A DNA stretch of 64,000 nt, taken from contig BSBK01006398.1 of assembly GCA_027943335.1 (NCBI GenBank), forward strand, positions 481,001 to 545,000, written 5' to 3'. Positions within the stretch are counted from its first letter, which is position 1, and every line of letters begins with the position of its first letter. A program made the position numbers and the translations under genes. The notes beneath the pieces were generated by a model. It did no database searches. It saw only the letters and a program-made list of their open reading frames with translations, and was not told where the DNA came from. Below, piece after piece: positions 11,735 through 24,979 of the stretch. Source of the DNA: Chamaecyparis obtusa (Eukaryota; Streptophyta; Pinopsida; Cupressales; Cupressaceae).

Positions 11735-11762
11735 TTTGGTCTCTCAGCATAACGAGACCAAA
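11735..11762. other. Short perfect inverted repeat conserved in both duplication copies
   Basis: TTTGGTCTC and GAGACCAAA form 9-bp arms around a 10-base loop. The paralogous position (about 52898-52925) keeps the hairpin with a single arm change. It lies some 700 bp after the MYB stop codon; a role is unknown. Confidence 0.6.
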
Positions 11763-12307
11763 GAGAAGGAGAAACAGCCCGAGGCGAAAAGACATCAAAG
11801 GCGGACGATCTCAATAATTGTGGATTACAGCACCGCAGAATCTAGAAGTTTGGATACGGAGGTCTTGATTTCATTGTTTTAACAACGTGGAATCATCTTT
11901 CTTCAAATCTTTTGATAGAATACTGTGCCGCTCATACCTATCAAACACATACTTGAGAATTGCTTAGATCTTTTCATGCTTTTCATTTAACAAACAATAA
12001 AGTTCTCAAATTAATTGTCATAATATTTTATGAAAATAATGCACTTGTACTATTGTAGGGAAAATAAAGGTATAAACTCATAATTAATAATGCGTTTTTA
12101 AAAGTTTAACCTAAATCATGTAGATGGTACAGTTTTAGAATTAGATGTATTAAATGAGATGAAATTGAAAAATAATATGTAGGGTTTTCTAAGAGTTGGA
12201 ATTGCTGTGACTACATAAATCTACAAAGGCACGTAGTTGTGTAAAAGTTGGAAATGATGACATTATGTATTAGTTGTCAAAGAGTTGGAATTGGCGCTGC
12301 ATGACAA

Positions 12308-12403
12308 TTGCTAACTATATATGATATTCCTCTAGATTTAATCTATATATTGGTAATTGCTAATTATATATAATATTCCTCCAAATTTAATCTATATATT
12401 GTC
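12308..12403. repeat. 48-bp tandem duplication
   Basis: An AATTGCTAA..TATATATAATATTCCTC..ATTTAATCTATATATTG unit occurs twice in a row. The matching place in copy 2 of the duplication (about 63355-63405) has one unit, so this expansion happened after the segmental duplication. Confidence 0.75.
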
Positions 12404-13389
12404 ATGTATTTCATTGAGGAGAGAAAAGAGTAAAAGGAAGAAAAGGTGTAAAAACACTTCCTAAAGTTATCTAAGAGGAAATATGAACATAAAATAATTT
12501 GTAGGAAATAAAAAACAATAAAATGATTCATCATAAAATAATGACGTATCTTAGGAAAATAATTGACAAAAAGCTCAACCTCTAAATTTTGAGGAGATGT
12601 ATTCATTAGCAACAATGTAGTTAGAATACATTCTGTGAAAGAAAATTTTGTAATTGGCAAAAGTTAATACTTAGATCTAGAGTGACCTTGGAAATATAAA
12701 AATAGATACAAAATACATTTTACACAATCTATCTCAAATAGTCAATAAATAGAGAAACCAATATAGGAAACCACCAAAGGGGAATTACAAACCTACGAAC
12801 TTATACCATCCAAAAGTGGTGCCCAAATTCTCAACCCAATTCCAAAGAAACTTCTTATAAGAATCTATGATAACAAAACACTCCAAATAAGCTTTATGAT
12901 AGTCACATTGACATGTTATAGGCTGATAAATATTCTTTCTCAACATGTTTAACTCCATCTTATAAATATCTTAGTTTTCATTCCTAAAGAGAAATCCTAA
13001 ATTCTAGAGGCCATATTTTTGTTCTAGGAACCAAATTTAACACTTTTAAAAGATACTAAAGATCTTGAAGAGATCCATGATACCATAGCCTATATTAGTT
13101 GGTTGAGTCCTATTTTTATAAGTTTTAGGTTTAAAAAACCCTCTATAGCCCAAAAAATATCTTTGATCATTGGAATATAATGTTGAGACCTTGTCCTAAC
13201 AATCTCTCATTTTTTTGAATATCTTACAAGGAAAAAGATAATACAAACAATGCCAACTATTTTTCAAGACATGGAAAATGCCATGGAATTATTCAAAAGC
13301 TTTATTTATTCTAATTATTTTTTGTTAATTCATCTATTTTTTCCCATGAATATCAAATTTATTTGAAATTAACTTCCCACATTCCACCA

Positions 13390-15145
13390 CATCATGAGTA
13401 AAATGATATTATACATCAATATAATTCATTTATACACATGTAAAATGGTGAAGTTCTTTCTTACGTTAATGGTACTTCAATTATCACAAAAAATTCTAAC
13501 AAATTTTTGATGTAGCCCAACATTTAAACATAATATCCAAATCTAAATAGACCCTTTATAGGAATGACTAGATTTAATTTAATTTTACATTTTTATGGAT
13601 CTAAGTGGATAAACACTTATTCATTACATGTCTAGCTCATTACATCATTAAATAATCTAAACATTAAGCCATCAATAGATCTTATACTATCAATATTTTA
13701 TCCGTAATTTCATTTTGCATAACCATATAAAACCAATATGTTGGGTCTTTTAAAATTTTCCATGATATTAGATGGAATAATTGGACGTATCTTACAATAC
13801 TTGAATACTTTTCTTCATTATTCTCTGACATTTCAATCAAGGATTATCAAAATAATTGTTTAAGACTCTCACTATTTGGAAAATTTATACTATCACGTAG
13901 GTAATAGTATATATAAGGCTTGCAGTTGCACTAGCTGAGGGCAGGAAATTCATCTACTTCAACTTAGCCATTGCTTAAATGAATCTTAGTTCCTATAGGA
14001 AAATGAACAACCACTAGTTATTGGACATACTAATACACTATAAAATAGACACATAACACTTCCTCTAATAAATCCAAAGGTTTTTTTTTCATCCCTATAC
14101 CATCTAATTTACCCAAGGATGTAGTTAGAAACCCTTAATTTCTTCATCTCAAATTATAATGAAAGACAAGGTTTCAAACCCATAATCATTTCCTTACAAA
14201 TATAAAACAATAATATATCATCGACATACAAATGAGAAGTGATCAACATTATACTTATGATAAGCATGATGATTTAACTTATACTTCATATATCTCAACC
14301 CTAAAGCATATGAATTAAATTTTATGCATCACATGAGATAGTATATTTATTTAAACCACAAAAAAAAAAATTCAACTAAAAAATTAAGTATTATTATGCT
14401 TCTCAATATAGTGATCTAGACATAACATAATATTTTCCTTGAGACCACTATGTAAAGAAGTTGTCATCATGTTCGATTTCTTAGCCTCAAGATAAAAAGA
14501 AACAATACAATTATTAGCATTCTAATCTTTGCCAATTTTGGGGATAAAATATCCCCCAAATCAATTTTATTCTTATGAGAATAGCTTTTGGCAACTAAAC
14601 ATGCTTTTTACTTCTCAATCTTACCAAAAAATCTTAACTTCATTTTTATTACACATTTGTAATCAATGGGTTTCAATGCTACAGGAAAAAGAACCAAGTC
14701 CCATGTATCATTCTTCCTTAATAAAAATATCTCCTAATCTATGGATTTTTTTCTAGGAATCACAATCACCCCTTTGCATTTCTATCCTTATTATTCTAAA
14801 ATTATCAATATTTAGCAACAAATAAAATATACATCTAAAATTAGTTAGGGTATAAGTATGTTCTTAACTCTTCCCTAATATAACTATGTGGTTGACTCTT
14901 CCCTAATATTTAATCAATGAATCTCAACATTTAAAAAAATAATAATTGTAGTCAATGGGGTTTCATCCCTTTGGAAAAGGAACCAAGTCTCATGTGTCAT
15001 TCTTACCTAGTACAACCATATCCTCATTCAAGGATTATTTCCATGAATCATAGTAATCCCTTTCTATTTCCTCCTTAATTATTCTAAACTAATTGATTTT
15101 AGACAACAAATAAAATATACATCTAAAATTAGGCAAGTTTTGAAT
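13390..15145 (-). pseudogene. Decayed Ty1/copia reverse transcriptase and RNase H region
   Basis: On the minus strand, scattered frames reproduce the copia order: NDTWDLV...KPIDYK...IKMK (about 14710-14640), then CLVAKSYSHKNKID...LSPKLAKIR (about 14605-14525), then LRYMKYKLNHHAYHKY and HLYVDDILLF with an intact-looking YVDD box (about 14300-14205), then an RNase H-type FCDN-x-STIN-x-x-KN (about 13495-13455). Many stops and frameshifts separate them. The NDTWDLV block is present a second time, more decayed, at about 15000-14950. The part left of about 13000 lies in the segmental duplication. Confidence 0.8.
14664..15141. repeat. Duplicated block within the copia remnant, offset about 290 bp
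   Basis: The roughly 185-bp stretch 14664-14850 (CAATGGGTTTCA ... ATACATCTAAAATTAG) recurs at 14954-15141 with many differences. Both encode the same pre-reverse-transcriptase TWDLV motif on the minus strand. Confidence 0.8.
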
Positions 15146-18100
15146 TTGAGGTTACGTTTTCTACTTAGTCCTCCTCAAAAGCTAAAGTGGGTGACCCCAC
15201 AATATATGCATATATTTTTGTAAGATCTCTAAGGTCTTGGTAGATTGTTTCAAATTGATATAGTAATATTAGATTATAGTTACATTATGAAGAAATAGTA
15301 CAATTTTCTCTTGCCTCATTTTCCCATGATTAAAAGTCAAATCACAAATTTCCTCTTTAAATTTCTATAAATTTCTAGTTTTATCTAGGCCAACAAATTT
15401 CACATAATAATAAAGGCTATTATGTAACCTAAAATTTCTACATTTTCTAACCTAAAATTGCTACTTCTCTCGGTGATTGTTATACTAGATTCTAACTATT
15501 AGTACTAGCTTGAGTGCATCTTGGTGTTTTTTGTAATTTCGTAGCTCTTCCCTACCTTTTATGTTATCACACTTATACCTAAAATGATTGGAATTACATA
15601 TATAATTTTTTCTAACATTTAAGGTCTAAACAACCAACTTGGCATAATGTCATTTTAGGAGATGAGAAAAAATTTCTATTGAGTTCTTCCACTTGTGGGG
15701 AATTTTTTATATTTGATATTCTTTATTACATTTAAAACTATAGAAAATCTTCTATTTTTACTAATGCTACTATAGATACTTATTTTTCAATTGACTCCAA
15801 GTTGTTAGTTATCTTTGATTCACTCATGCAAATCCAAGATGAAGGTACCAAGTTTGTGCTAGAATTGCCAACATCTCCATAATTGATAAAGTAGTGGCAA
15901 ATGTGCCTTTCATGATGGTTAGAATGTTTCCTTCATCATTCGATATGTGATCATATCACCTGATGAGGAGGCATAACCACTTGTTGCCCACTCACTATTG
16001 CTTGGAAAGCCATATAATTGCTTCCATTCCACCTCCATCATTTCTCACTAGAAAACATTTTGGTCTATCTCTTCCATAGTATTTTTACCAGTGAGATGGT
16101 TCATATCCACCTATACATCATCGCTACACATTTTATCATTGGTTGGTGTTGGCTTCTCATGATTAGGAAAAATTCCTATTTCTAGTTGGCTCTCTTTACC
16201 ATGGATTATTTGAATATCTCAAAAAGAGGTTCATACTAGGAAGAAAAGAACTACTAACGATGGGTTGGAGCATGTGGATAATAAAATAGACTCACTAGGT
16301 GATGGGTGGACTACTCATAATCAAAATCTTCTCTTACTTTTGTAATTGAACCTATCACTTAATGTGTTTATTTTATGGTTATTTGACAACTTGATGATTA
16401 TTTCCTTATTAAAGTTGCAGACCCTTTGATTTTATGACATTTCCCTTTTTAAAACTACGTATTCATTAATTTTAAGTCATAACTCAAACTTCATTTTTTT
16501 TCAAATTTATAAAATTTGCACTTTTTAAAACTAAGTATTTATTTTTCTCCCATCCTTTTCAAAAATTTATATATTTTAGTCAAGACATTTTAACCGTTTG
16601 AATATAGTTCTTAAGCTCCTTTTTCTGGCACGTTAAGATGGGAGGAAATGTGTTGGCATGCAACAAGTATTCTAGTAAACTGAAAAATGCTCCTTGTACC
16701 AAAATGTTGGGCTGATAAAGTACGTGACCACTGCAAAAAGCAGTTTTGACAAGCTTTACTGACTGTGGTCGACCGTTTCATTCTTTCCCTGCCCCATGAC
16801 GTTGTCACTCCCATCACAAGAAAGTAAATCTGCCTTTTGAAAAGGAATCCGATTTTATGTTGCCTCTGAAAATTTTAGAAAGTCCATTCACATCACTTAA
16901 AATTCCTTTAAAGCAACTTTAAGCAGTCCACATAGTTCATCGATGTTTCATGTTATGTAGATTCTTAACAAACGCTCATGTTCATGCACACAAGTTTTAG
17001 CAGATTTTTCTTTCGCATCATTACTCTTCAAGTGCTGGATAGAACGTTTGAGAGACACTCATCTAACGTCTTGTAAGAGATTTATACAACTTTTATTTAC
17101 CAGTATTATGCAAATTCACAGAGAATTATCCTAAAAAAGATAAGACTAAAACGGCCCGCCTTTTTAAGAGGCAGCTGAAATCTGAAATAAAGAAGTCATA
17201 TCTATCTAAATGATATGGATTAAAACATAATTAAAGTCAAAAATCAGATTTCTGTAAAATAATTCTTAAGATTTAGATATTCTATTTGTCAAATCTGCCA
17301 TTATGGTTAACAAAAAGGCAAGTAAAATCTACAGCAAGTTGATATCTGCACTTTATCTTTTGTGCTACTTTATCGAAGACTTAAAATAAATAATTTCTAT
17401 TGTAGGAAGCTATTGAAATTGTCAACCATCTTAAGTTTGCTGTAGCTCCTCCATCTAGAATGCCATTATTTTTTCTTTTGTTGTTCTTCTTCCATAATCT
17501 TTTTAAATTATATCTATTGATTTTTACATCTATTTTTCGAAGTATCCTTCTTATGAGAACTCAAATTTATATAAGTATACAATGTATTTATTTCATGAAA
17601 AAAATATTATTAGATTTAATTTTAGTTTTAGCAATCTTAAATTTTAATATATTAATTATATTTTTAATAATTATTAATATATATATATATGTATATATAT
17701 GAATATGATTTTATTAAATTTATTTTGTGAATAAAATTACTAATAAATTTTTTTTTATGCTATAATTTATAATTTCTTATATTTTAGATATATTTTGAAT
17801 GATTGTTATTTTACTTAATAAGAAAAATTATAACTTATTGACTTTAAAACTTATAGTCTAATGACATATTTGATTTATGAATATTTAAAATATTTTTATG
17901 TTCAAGTATATAGATTTTATTTATGTTTTTAATTATCATACTACCTTTTCTTTTATCCATATTATTTTTAAATATCTATTAATTAAAAATTATTATAACT
18001 ATATATCTTTATTATGCAAAGAAAGAAGTGTAACATAATAGTATGTGCATGTTTATAAATTAGACATATTAACTCTACAAATCTTTATGTGCACAACTAT

Positions 18101-18229
18101 TTTCATTGACCTATAATAATTAAAACTATTGTAATACACTAACATTTTAAAGAAAAATAATAAATAGCCATGCACTTTAGTAAATAAAATAGTAGATATA
18201 TCACAAATAATCATATTAGATTAATATAA
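15146..18229. other. AT-rich intergenic DNA without supported gene
   Basis: No domain, RNA gene or intact element was recognised. The left part may continue the decayed copia element, but no motif proves it. A TA-repeat tract lies at about 17675-17702. Confidence 0.5.
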
Positions 18230-18780
18230 TTATAGTTCCAATATATAAGTGTCAATTAGTCCTTGGTGTATTGGTGAAGTTGAATGGATCCAAATGAGCA
18301 CACTTGAGATCAAGTTTTTCCAAGAGAAAGATTTCAACATCATAAGGGATGAGGCTATGATCATGCCCCAAATGAATTTTATGAAATTGGTATCCCTTTG
18401 TCCTTGGCTCTTAACCAATGAGTTTTTAGTATTAGCCGAAGAGGTTTCATCCCATAGGGTTGTATCCTTGCTTGGGAGCCATAATCCATGGCTATTATTC
18501 GTAGAGGTTTGTTCCCATAGGCTCATTCATGTTGATGCGACTCTTGTGTAGGGTTACATAATAGTGTATGAGATGTCACTGAGAGCACGATTGCATCGAC
18601 CAAATCTACCTGAAAGAGGGTACCGGGGAATGTATGTCCCTACCTCCCAAGCACTTGATTATTGGGTCACGAGAGTGTTGGATGAGCTTAGTGGACACAA
18701 GGCTATTTGTTCAAGGGAGGTTGTTGGTTTGGGGAAGGTTCAAACATACACAATGTATCCTACAATAAACCATTAAAACA
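18230..18780 (+). repeat. Possible SINE or other short retroelement remnant
   Basis: The segment opens with an A-box-like TTGGTGAAGTTGAATGG at about 18270, followed by a B-box-like AGATCAAGTTTTTCC at about 18308. Inside, a GAGGTTTCATCCCATAGGG / GAGGTTTGTTCCCATAGGC pair (about 18441 and 18505) is an internal direct repeat. Composition is less AT-rich than the flanks. Open frames on both strands have no recognisable domain. Confidence 0.3.
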
Positions 18781-19759
18781 AGATTGAAAGAAACTTAAAA
18801 TGATAGGACATGGTGCAGAGAAATGAATCTAACTATAACCACTTTATAATTAGTGCCATCAACAATACTCAAGGTGAAAAATAGACTTACTCTAAGAATA
18901 CATGATCGAAAACCAAAATATAAAAAAGAAAAAAGGATTCATTCCATTAACACAACTTCCATCCATAAACCAATAACTAATACTTGAGCAAAGGATGAAA
19001 CTGCAAACAAATGATACAATATTACCAACAAATGAAATCAAGAGAAGAAGGTAGTATGCTAATCACAAGTTCTTCATTCTATTATCAGTACAAATATCTA
19101 GCTATCACTGGTCTGGGATTACAATTCTCCAAGGGAGCATGGACTTAAACTAGAATAGAAAAATTAGAGAGTGATTTGATAAACTATGTAACTCTAAGCT
19201 TATAGCCTTTAAAATCATAAATTTTGTGAACCCTTCAAATTGGTCCCAAATTGTATATTTATAGACATATACAATGTACATACTTTTTCTACAACCCTTT
19301 TGGACTATTCACAACATTTACAAGTGCATACACCAAGTGTGTGAATTAAAAACTCAAAGGGGAAAGAAAAAAGTGGGAAGAAGAGAAAAGGAGGGAAGAC
19401 TAGGAACTCTAGTTCCTAAGGATGAAATCTATATATACACAAGTTTAGTTGTGTTTTGTACATGTTTAGTGTTGAGGCTTGTGTAATTAATACTAGTTTG
19501 ATGGGTGACTTAATCTCAACTACCAATACTTGAACATTAAATGATCTTAAAATATAAGTTTTGTACCCTTAATGCTACAAAGTGACATCTACAGAAGACC
19601 CATCTTATCTATCACTTCTCTACTAGGCTAAACCTAACACACTTCTAACACTATACAGTAGCCATTATTATCTAGGTGGTAGTTGGTTAGCTTTGGGGGT
19701 AGACATCAACTCATAACACCACAATGAATGAATGAATAAAGAATCATGGAATAAATAAT
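18781..19759. other. Intergenic DNA, nothing recognised
   Basis: No gene, RNA or element boundary was found. It may be part of the same old insertion that holds the decayed frame to its right. Confidence 0.45.
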
Positions 19760-22480
19760 CTTGCTAACTATACATTATCCAAGTTTTGATAAACTTCAAA
19801 TGAACAAAAGAATGATGGATGGAAGAATGCGGGAACATGTTATCTTGAGGCCTAACCTATTTTATGATTTTTGTAAATTCCTCAATGCATTCATTGATAA
19901 TGTCTTTGTGAAGCTCCTTCACACATTGGATACGAACTTGGGATTCTTCATGTTTATCCCGAGCTTCATTTGATTGATTACACATATAGGCTCTGGACTT
20001 CATAGCCTCATGAGCCTCTATTATGAGCCTCAAATTCTTGGGAAGGGCCAAAATTATTCTCTACTTTCTCATCAAACCTATTGAGCAATGAATCTAAGGG
20101 TACAAACCCATCAACATTTTTGGGATCTAATCCCTTGACATCCCTAAAAAAATCAACATACTTGGAGGTGTGGCATTGTATGGATGTGGGAAGAAGTGCT
20201 AGAGACTTAGTCCATGTCCAAGAGATCAAGCTTAAAAACAAGCTTATGGTAGACAAGCCCCAAGAATACTAAGATCTTGCAACTGAGGATATTGATCTCA
20301 TTCAACTTAATTTCACCTAAATTGATGATCTCCTTCATCATGTTCCTTTTCTTGGTGTGCAGGGTGATCTGATTTTCCCAAGCACTAAATTTCTTCTTAA
20401 CATTAAAATGTACGTTTACTTCCTTCAAATATTCTAGGATGGACTTGACAAGAAAGACTCAAACTATTTGCACTTGAGTAGTGAATAAGTCATCTACAAC
20501 TAACACTTTCTTCTTCATTGTCCTTAGAAAGTTCATCTCGACCTATGAAATTTCTTCTAAGGTGGAAGCATTGGAAACACAAATGTGAGGGGGGAGGTTC
20601 AAGATCTAAACTATTCTCTTCAATTTAGCTAATGAGGCATGCACCTCTTTCTTCTTATGATATTAGTTCACCTACCTCTTGTTCACTCCATTGGTGGCTT
20701 CACTAAGGCTCCCAAACTTACTCCACTTATTTCTTTTTATGAGGTTAACCTTGTTTATTTAGTAGTCTCAGGGAGTGATCTTAGATTCATCTTTATCTTT
20801 AGGTGGCATGGCCTTTGTGGCCACCATTTCTCCTTCGACATTTCTTTGGTTACAAAAATGGAACACACCCTCTTGACTTTCTTGGGCTATGGGGCTATGA
20901 GATCAACCATCATCTCTTATAATGAGGGTGTGATGGTAATATATTCTAGATTATTTCTCTTTTGGGTATCTGTCAACCAATTTGGTATATCTAGAACATT
21001 TACCTCAATGTCCATGGTTTCTTGCAAGTCAGACATTCTGCCACCCTACTCTATTTTCCCTTCATATGAGGGTGTTAATTATTCATCAGGCAGAGGATTA
21101 CCATTTTTTTTTTCTACTTCTCACTGTGGTGGTCATTCACTCTTTGGTTGAAAATCTTGTTGAGAGTTCTCCTTAGGATCCAATTTTGGATTGGGAAATG
21201 GGTTTTTCTACAGATCTGGCTATTAACACAGCTAAGAATTTGTTGATGGATTACCTCGAGTGATGGATTATAGGGGTATAGTTGTTCACAAAGGTACTAT
21301 TTCCCCTTATTCCTTGGCTTTCTCTTGTGCCCTTTTATTTTATTCTTCTTTCTTCTTTTAGGCTTCCTCCTCCCTTTGTCCATTCTCTACAACTTCAACA
21401 AATTTACAAAGACCATCTTCATTTTATTATGTTTATTCTACATGCTCAACCACCTTCTTTTGTTTCTCTTCTTTATCTATTGTTATTCTTCAACCTCTTT
21501 CTTTCTTTTGGCCTCCTCCTAAACCTTGAGATGAGCTTCCTTATAGCGAGTGTGCTCATTAACTTCATGATTTTTCCTTTCTTCTTCTTCAACACATATT
21601 TTTTATTTCAATCTTGTGGATTTTATCCTCTTCCACCTTTGCCTACTATTCCAACCTTACCCTCTCCTCTTCAGCCTTGCACTTTTTTTATCTTCTTCAA
21701 CTACCTTTAAGAGGAGCTCTTGATTTTCAAGTTTTAAAATCTCATTGGGATTCTTAGGGATAGTATTGTCTGGGTCCTCAAAATCTAGGACCTTCTCAGC
21801 TGCTAGCTCTTTGACGAATGCTATGGAGTCCAAATCCTGTGCATCATCAAAATTTCCCTCACCTACGAGGTACTTAGTAGTATCATGGACTACTTGTCTT
21901 CTCTTATTTTTCTTCCTTTGGGGACACTATAATGGAACATCCTCCTTGTCTTGAACATGTGATTCTACATAATCATTGATATGCAAGATGTTCAAGGTAG
22001 GGGAAACTAAGCTTTTTACTTCTTATGAAGGTCCCATGACTCAAAGTGGTTTTGAGATGAGTCTAAAAGTGACTCCTTGTTTCATAGAAAAAGTAAGCTT
22101 TTGTGACTTCCCCATTTTCTCTCCCAAATCTCCAAAAAATATCTCTATTGGGGCTTTGTTAAGGAGATTCGATTGCACAGATGAGGTACCCCACTTATTC
22201 TTCTCTCACCTCATATTGCTGAGAGGGTTGGGCCTTGGAATTTTGTTTCCTTATTGATCTATGGAGGGGAAATTGAACATAAAAAATGGAGTGACTACTT
22301 TGAACCACCTCCTTCATGAATACCTTAATATCCAAAAATTATGCCTTGTCCTAGGTAACCTTTAGGTTGAACTAATCTCCTATATTTTCCTTGTTAAAAA
22401 TGAGGTATAAGATGGCTTCAGTATTTGTGAAACCCTTGAGGAAAGTCCATAGATTAAAATTTACCATATGGCACATTGTG
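19760..22480 (-). pseudogene. Decayed reading frame of unknown protein
   Basis: The minus strand holds long open stretches separated by single stops and frameshifts. From 22480 downward: a segment with FNLWTFLKGFTNTEAILY; then, about 22220-21670, one frame containing NKWGTSSVQSNLLNKAPIEI, KQGVTFRLISKPL, LHINDYVESHV and FDDAQDLDSIAFVKELAAEK, followed by LKLENQELLLKVVEE, which looks like the start of a coiled coil that goes on in a Lys/Glu-rich stretch. Two more open parts follow (about 20450-20207, 20256-20008 and 20051-19857) with YVDFFRDVKGLDPKNVDGFV and HEAMKSRAYMCNQSNEARDK. I do not recognise the family. It could be a retroelement-borne protein or a dead host gene. Plus-strand frames across it are shadows. 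Confidence 0.5.
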
Positions 22481-22503
22481 AGCCAGTTGTGCTCACAATG
22501 TGC
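22471..22503. other. Perfect 13-bp inverted repeat with 7-base loop
   Basis: GCACATTGTGAGC (22471-22483) and GCTCACAATGTGC (22491-22503) are exact reverse complements around CAGTTGT. It lies at the upstream edge of the decayed minus-strand frame. Confidence 0.85.
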
Positions 22504-23740
22504 AAGAAATAATCTAAGTTAACTTCATATAAATTCCATTCGACTGCACAAGGTAAACTTACAAGTAGAAAGTAGCTAGTGATTTGGTCTAAGTGAGTTC
22601 ACAAAAGAGACATCCAAAATCACTTCCATTCAACTAAACATTAGTTCTAATATAATCTTGTGATGAATTGAATAAACCATGTAATACTTCAAAGAAAAAT
22701 TTAGTAATCTACCATAAATACCAATAATGAATCATCAATTACTTTGATAGCATTATGAAAACAATTTCATCAAGTGTCCTAGATCCTAATATACTTCTAT
22801 GACTAGCTAACTAACTCTTAAAAATGGTAAGGCCTTGACCTTTTATAGTTGCTCAATTACAATGAAGGGCCAATATAAATTCAAGCTCAAGGGAAAATAT
22901 TAACCCATTGAAAACCCTAATTAGGGTTTCCACACTAACATCTAATTACATGAAGGAACTACCCTTTGATTCAATAAGAAAATTACAATGCTTTTGAGAG
23001 CTAATGAGAAAATAGGTACACTTGGCAAAATATGACTAAATGTGTTTGGACACCTGTAATTGGAATTTTCTAATTGTTTGAAGACAAGTGAGAGCCACCT
23101 TAGCATCCTTATCTTGTAGACTTGATCAATATTGGATGATGAGAAAATATCTCTTGATACTCAACATTATCAAGCCTCCAATATGATGGCATATTCCCAA
23201 ATTTCTTCATCTTCTCAATTTTTTCCATCTTCGATCTTAGAAATTTTCTCATTGTCATGATATGAACTTGATAGTAATTAAAAAATTGAAAGTTTCACTT
23301 CTTGAAGTGGTGAAGTTTCTTTTATGTAGTTGGATTCTTCAAAATGAACATGGATTTTTGGAGGGAATTCAAGTTGATGACATTTTTCTCTATTTTTTCT
23401 TTCTTCTTGTTATTTTATTTCTTGAACACCATCTTGATCTTGATCTTTGAATTTTCTCTTTTATAATCTAATTTTGAATCTCCTTATCATTTTAAGTCCT
23501 TGATAATCCTCTTGCTTGAAGTTTTGAACTTGACTTTCCATCATCTCCTTATCCTCATAGCTTCTCCTTGAAGGATTCACCTTGCAAAAAAAAGGACAAA
23601 AATTCATTAAGCTCATGAAGAAATGAAATGAAGGAAATATAGAATATTTCATGGAATAAAATTACATAAAATCCAAATAAAAGAGGCAAAAATAGATTTC
23701 CTTAATCTCAACACCAAATTTCTCTATCTACTTCTAATTT
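22504..23740. other. Intergenic DNA left of element B
   Basis: No gene is supported. An open minus-strand stretch at about 23595-23461 is short and Lys/Gln-rich with no domain. The right end abuts the 5' LTR of element B and ends in a candidate target site AATTT. Confidence 0.45.
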
Positions 23741-24701
23741 TAGTGCAGGAACACCCTTGGGACCTGATGCCTACAAGAGGAAAAGTTTGAGTATTATCTT
23801 GTTTTGGGTTATTTCATGTTAATAAGGTAATGTTTTTCCAATTTCCATAATTTGGGACCATATTGAATCATTTAAAAAAGTTTCATGCAAAGTTGTCAAA
23901 AATTTGTCAAATTGTCAAGTTGTAAAGTTGCCAAATTGCAACATATTTTGTAAAGAAGTGTAATTAGTATAAAAAGGTAGTTATGGTTAGTTAGGAAGTT
24001 GAAATTTTATTTTAAGACATAAATATGTGATCCAAAACTCAAATTTTGGGTTTGAGAAAGATTGAATAAGGAAGGAACTTGTTTTTGTAATATCCTTACA
24101 TTATTTTATGAAGTTTTACACTATTTACAGTTTGAAATAGGTCATCATAGGGCCTTTAGATGGCCTTATCTCAAGGACTTGGATAGAAATATTTTTTTTT
24201 GCGGTTTCAAATTCTTTTTGTCTCATTAAATTTCATTGAGGCTTGTGTGAGATATGGCCATTTTTGTGAAGGCTTCCCAATTTGACAATTTTTGGTGAAG
24301 ATTACATTTTGCAAAAATGTGTGGTACATTACAATAAAATCATAAAAATATTTGAAAAATTTGAATAAATGATTCTAGTTTAATATTCAAGTGGTTTTAT
24401 CAAATTTCCTTATGTTTTGTAAAAGTCATGACAATTTTAGTGTTAGTAGGCTAAAACCCTACATAGGGTTTCTAGTTTGAAAGAAAAAAACATTTTTCTT
24501 GATTGCCATGGGGAAGATTCTTAAAATTTTATGAGAAGGTATATAATGATTTTATCTAAAATATGTCCAAAGGAAATGGATTTATTATTTATTTTTTATA
24601 AATTATTAAAGACTGTTATTTTTAGATTACAAGGTGAGCTCAATTAAAAAATATTTTAAATCTTTGTGTGTTTGTTTGGTTCAAACCCTTCCTCTACATC
24701 A
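23741..24701 (+). repeat. 5' LTR of element B
   Basis: About 961 bp. The start (TAGTGCAGGAACACCC) and end (GGTTCAAACCC...CTACATCA) both recur in the 3' LTR. It contains one copy of a segment that is present in three tandem copies in the 3' LTR. Confidence 0.8.
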
Positions 24702-24979
24702 AATTGGTATTAGAGATTAGAAGGTTTGGACAAGAGAGAGTTTGTGGTTTTTTGAATTTTTTTTGTGTATTTCAGTTTCCAAAAGTCTAGATAAAGTAAA
24801 AGAGGAGAGACCTAGGTGAGGCAAAGGCATAGTATAAGCAAGGTGAAGGTGAATTTCTTGAGGAGATGAATTTTTTGGATTAGTACATGTAGGGTAAGGG
24901 TTCACAAAAGAATAAGAAAGAAGAGAAAAGAGAAGGATAAAATAAGAAGAGGAAAGAGGAGAAAAATAGAACAAGTAAA

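Larger units (their letters stand above)
8085..13000 (+). repeat. Segmental duplication, copy 1 (contains MYB gene 1)
   Basis: The left edge is near 8085, where an ATCAACCACTCGACTTTAT stretch matches a diverged counterpart at about 49165-49190. Similarity then runs through the upstream region, the whole MYB gene and its 3' flank to about 12085, matching 49150-53245. From about 12086 the match jumps to 63097 and continues to the window end (about 12960 against 64000). Copy 2 therefore carries a roughly 9.85 kb insertion, and the right limit of the duplication is outside the window. Confidence 0.85.

Noticed and set aside
11574..11882. 102-codon open frame downstream of MYB gene 1
   Set aside because: The counterpart in duplication copy 2 has lost the frame, so it is not conserved as protein.
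17460..17702. 80-codon hydrophobic open frame
   Set aside because: Composition is that of AT-rich DNA ending in a TA repeat; no domain or conserved partner.
20639..22257. Several plus-strand open frames rich in Phe, Leu and Ser
   Set aside because: They are antisense shadows of the Lys/Glu-rich decayed minus-strand frame.
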